From Sepiola atlantica (lineage: Eukaryota; Mollusca; Cephalopoda; Sepiida; Sepiolidae), in assembly GCA_963556195.1 (NCBI GenBank), contig OY744532.1, positions 106,069,583-106,133,582 of the forward strand: 64,000 nt of DNA, in the 5' to 3' direction. The notes under the pieces were generated by a model. The model searched no databases, was not told the origin of the DNA, and was given only the letters and a program-made list of their open reading frames with translations. The first letter of the stretch is position 1. Each line of letters starts with the position of its first letter. Of this stretch, positions 58,920 to 64,000 are shown one piece after another. The position numbers and the translations under genes were made by a program.

Positions 58920-61040
<2,121 letters not shown>

Positions 61041-61079
61041 CTCTGTCTTCTCTTACTCTATCTCTCCATCCATGCAACC

Positions 61080-61120
61080 AGTAAGCCAACCAACCAACCA
61101 ACCAACCATCCATCTCACAC
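61080..61120. repeat. Short (AACC)n run
   Basis: CCAACCAACCAACCAACC near 61087-61106. Confidence 0.85.
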
Positions 61121-61225
61121 GCCTTCTTCATCCGTACGCGTCCTCCTTATTCTTCTATTGGTTTGCTGAATTCGGTTGTACCACACGCTTCGCAGACGCT
61201 ATGTAGCACCACAAAACACACGCGC

Positions 61226-61230
61226 GTGCG

Positions 61231-61277
<47 letters not shown>

Positions 61278-61345
61278 GTGTGTGTAAAGATATATATGTA
61301 TATATATGTATGTATATATATGTATATGTATGTAAAAACACAAAA
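61226..61345. repeat. (CA)n, (TA)n, TATG microsatellite
   Basis: Simple repeats in series. Confidence 0.95.
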
Positions 61346-61423
61346 CAAAACAATCGCGGAAAATATATTTAATCAAATAGACCGTGTTCTTTAAATACTG
61401 TACACGTCTACACCCACATGTAA

Positions 61424-61640
<217 letters not shown>

Positions 61641-61761
61641 TTTTCTCATATTTATATGCATATACATATTGATATATGTATTATTTATTTTCCTATTTCC
61701 CCAAAACCACTACGTACACAATAAAGGCCAGTCTGAAATAGATAGGTAAAAAAGCAAACAA

Positions 61762-61866
<105 letters not shown>

Positions 61867-63340
61867 AACCACACCTACTGCATGGATATCTCCTGCATTC
61901 AATGTTTTGCCACTCCGTTCGTCGTTGCGACTGACACTGCTTTCTTCGCGTAAGCCTCGCATTAAACCCAAATTACAGCAGACCAACCACAACAATAATT
62001 CATCCTTCATTTTTCAGCACTTCACATTTAAAAACCGAGAACCAAACCCCTTCCCAAAACACACTTATCTATGTTGTACGTGAAAAAACAAATATCCACA
62101 GGAATCAAGATGTACAGAACTACAGGAATGGACACTGTTATTTGCGCCGTTTTTATACCATTGCACATTTACTTTTGATAAGACGTATATATTATAAACC
62201 TACGGATTTTAAACTTAATACTCGAAATTATTTCTTTTTTTGGAATAGAAACATTGTTGCTCGGATGGCGGTGTGTGTGTAGCGGCGTCTACGGGAGTGT
62301 GCTTTGGTAAGGATTTTTTTTTTTTTACCTATAACCACCAAAGCCCTCCTGGGCGCTTCTTCAACTTGGACACAGAATGAAAAATAAGATAAAATAAAAT
62401 AAAATAAAATAAAAATAATAAACGAACAAAACAAAAAAACGCAAGTGCTAAAATTAGCGTGGAATTATATTAACCCGGATACAAAAACCAAAATCGACTT
62501 ATTTTTATTTTCGGCTACCCCCGTGATTTCCAAACCCGTCAACGACAACGGCTACTACCAGTCATCACTGCCAGCTTCCACCCATACCCCCCCCCATAAC
62601 CGTCTGTACACCAACAACAACAACAAAAACAATAAAAGACATCAGTTATAGCTACAACAACAACAACAACAACAACAACAAGCGGAACAGTAACAATAAC
62701 AACGCTTAATCTAAATTAAAAAGATGAAGATGACAACACCAGCAGCAACAAGGTGTTACACTAACTACAGGTAGGTCCGACATCAATCATTTCTTTCCCA
62801 TTCATCAAATCATTGGATAATAATCATCCATTCCCTCCGCAAAAAATAAATAAACAAATGAAATGAAGAAAAAAAAAAGTAAATGAACACAACAGAGACG
62901 AAGAGTTTATTTGATATGACAGGGGCGCGTTCGAAGATCTATTTTTGCCCCCTCTATTTGGATTAGTAGAGTTCGTATAAAACGTTATGGTATCAACCCC
63001 TCTTCTCACAAAGATGTGACACACGACCGGTTGCTTAATGTGGATAATTCAGCAACCCTCAAGGGGGTTTGGACACCCTGAAGTGTTGCAAAAACATACC
63101 CACTCCCCTCCTGAAGGAGGCGGAACTACTTTTTATTTTCAGCCCGAGAGCCATTATACTTAACTTTAGCCTATACACTTCAATTCAAGGCAGAAATGAC
63201 CATCTAATCGACGGTTTAAAGGCTTCGAAATCTCTTTCGAATTTCGATCGGTCACAAAGTAAATGCACGTCGGCCATTATTTTAATCTATTAGCAGTGGA
63301 TTAAAATGGACGACTTGTTTACCATGTCGTGAGCGTTCTG
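61867..63340. other. Unique sequence with minor simple repeats, no gene seen
   Basis: (AAAAT)n at 62385-62415 and (CAA)n at 62655-62682 are the only structures. Short frames have no domains. Confidence 0.45.
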
Positions 63341-63560
63341 GCAAGCTTTTTGGCTAGGAGCAACGTGAAGTATCTGTTCTGATACTACACTTCATCTTTT
63401 CTGTCCAATGTCAGTGGAGGAGATATTTCTCTCGAGTGAGGCAATTTATAGTTTGCCGCTTCCTGGGGAGCTGGATTTCCCCCACATTAAAACACCAACC
63501 TTGTGTTTAACTCTGCCCTCACGGGGAGGCAAGTGAATAGGAACAGTCGAAAGTGATTTT
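63341..63560 (+). ncRNA. U2-like snRNA-derived sequence, weak
   Basis: CTTTTTGGCTAGGAGCAACG and GTGAAGTATCTGTTCT (63350-63382) resemble U2 positions 10-45, with GTAGTA changed to GAAGTA. The rest contains hairpins such as CTCACGGGGAG but no firm U2 match. It is probably a decayed U2-related repeat. Confidence 0.4.
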
Positions 63561-64000
63561 GTCGCCTTTATTTCAAACTCCCGATTTCAAATGGATGACT
63601 GAAATCATTGTTTACAGTGCTCAGGTGCGCCACAACCCATGTTATTGTGATTGTTTTACATTTTGTAACGTTCAATTTTGGGGGTGGGGCCCAAGGATGT
63701 ACTCAGCGGTGTCTGAAAATGTAAGTACTGTGACATTTAAAAAGTAATTGCTGTCTTGAATTAAACTGTGAAGTCAGACGTCAAGTATCATGGTTCAATT
63801 GTGGCACTAAATTAAATGGAAACGTGGCTTTTCGAATCACACCCTATCGTATCAAAGAGCACATCAATAAATATATATCAATATAATTGTGTGACCACTT
63901 CTCGTCTGTCTGTGTACGTGTGCGTGTTTATCGCCCCTACGTGACTTAAACGTTCTTATTTGTTTGGTTTAGGGTTCATCGATTATTTATGGAAATAAAA
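63561..64000. other. No feature seen
   Basis: Unique sequence to the window edge. Confidence 0.45.

Overview
The window looks like intergenic, repeat-dominated animal DNA. The best guess is a mollusc, most likely a cephalopod of the octopus type. Reasons are the very high AT content, dense (TA)n, (ATT)n, (ACT)n and (TTTC)n microsatellites, metazoan TTAGGG-type telomeric repeats, a tRNA-derived SINE, several LINE lineages and several Penelope-like elements (PLEs). The species call is inference from repeat style. No intact host gene, tRNA gene, rRNA gene, operon or CRISPR array is supported. Most long open frames are translations of microsatellites.

Layout. 0.3-0.6 kb: interstitial telomeric array. 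0.9-2.9 kb: a non-LTR fragment split by a 213-bp repeat, then a 230-bp tandem duplication. 3.2-6.9 kb: about 180 copies of a 20-bp minisatellite. 8.3-10.9 kb: an internally inverted GIY-YIG reverse transcriptase element, then a 324-bp tandem repeat with a hammerhead-like core. 11.3-13.0 kb: ATT/ATC microsatellites. 13.0-16.4 kb: the most complete LINE, with a restriction-like endonuclease, on the minus strand. 19.7-21.7 kb: the best-preserved PLE (456-codon open frame) between 176-bp inverted repeats. 25.6-27.4 kb: a jockey/CR1-like LINE. 28.7-34.4 kb: SINE, TA-flanked MITE and LINE remnants, one LINE interrupted by a TA-flanked palindrome. 34.7-36.1 kb: U2-like tandem repeats and an ACT array. 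38.0-39.2 kb: decayed PLE. 39.9-42.2 kb: 28-bp minisatellite. 42.5-45.3 kb: two more copies of the restriction-endonuclease LINE. 46.3-49.5 kb: a broken, about 1000-residue, multicopy-type protein, possibly an Academ-like transposase. 51.3-52.3 kb: a foldback element. 54.9-58.1 kb: repeats carrying hammerhead ribozyme folds. 58.9-61.0 kb: a polypyrimidine tract. 61-64 kb: microsatellites and a U2-like fragment.

The most interesting theme is a set of hammerhead-type self-cleaving RNA folds read directly from the sequence. Two sequence types (at 56.0 kb, and at 56.3 with 58.0 kb) have an intact core and all three stems, and each is present as an inverted pair on both strands. Others at 10.5/10.8, 18.8, 39.2 and 55.6 kb are near-complete with one core change each. 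Nearly all lie beside (TA)n tracts, and several lie in PLE tails or palindromic repeats. Hammerheads are known from Penelope-like elements and retrozymes; the inverted-pair arrangement flanked by (TA)n deserves a closer look. A second theme is that 3' ends of one LINE family run directly into trinucleotide microsatellites.
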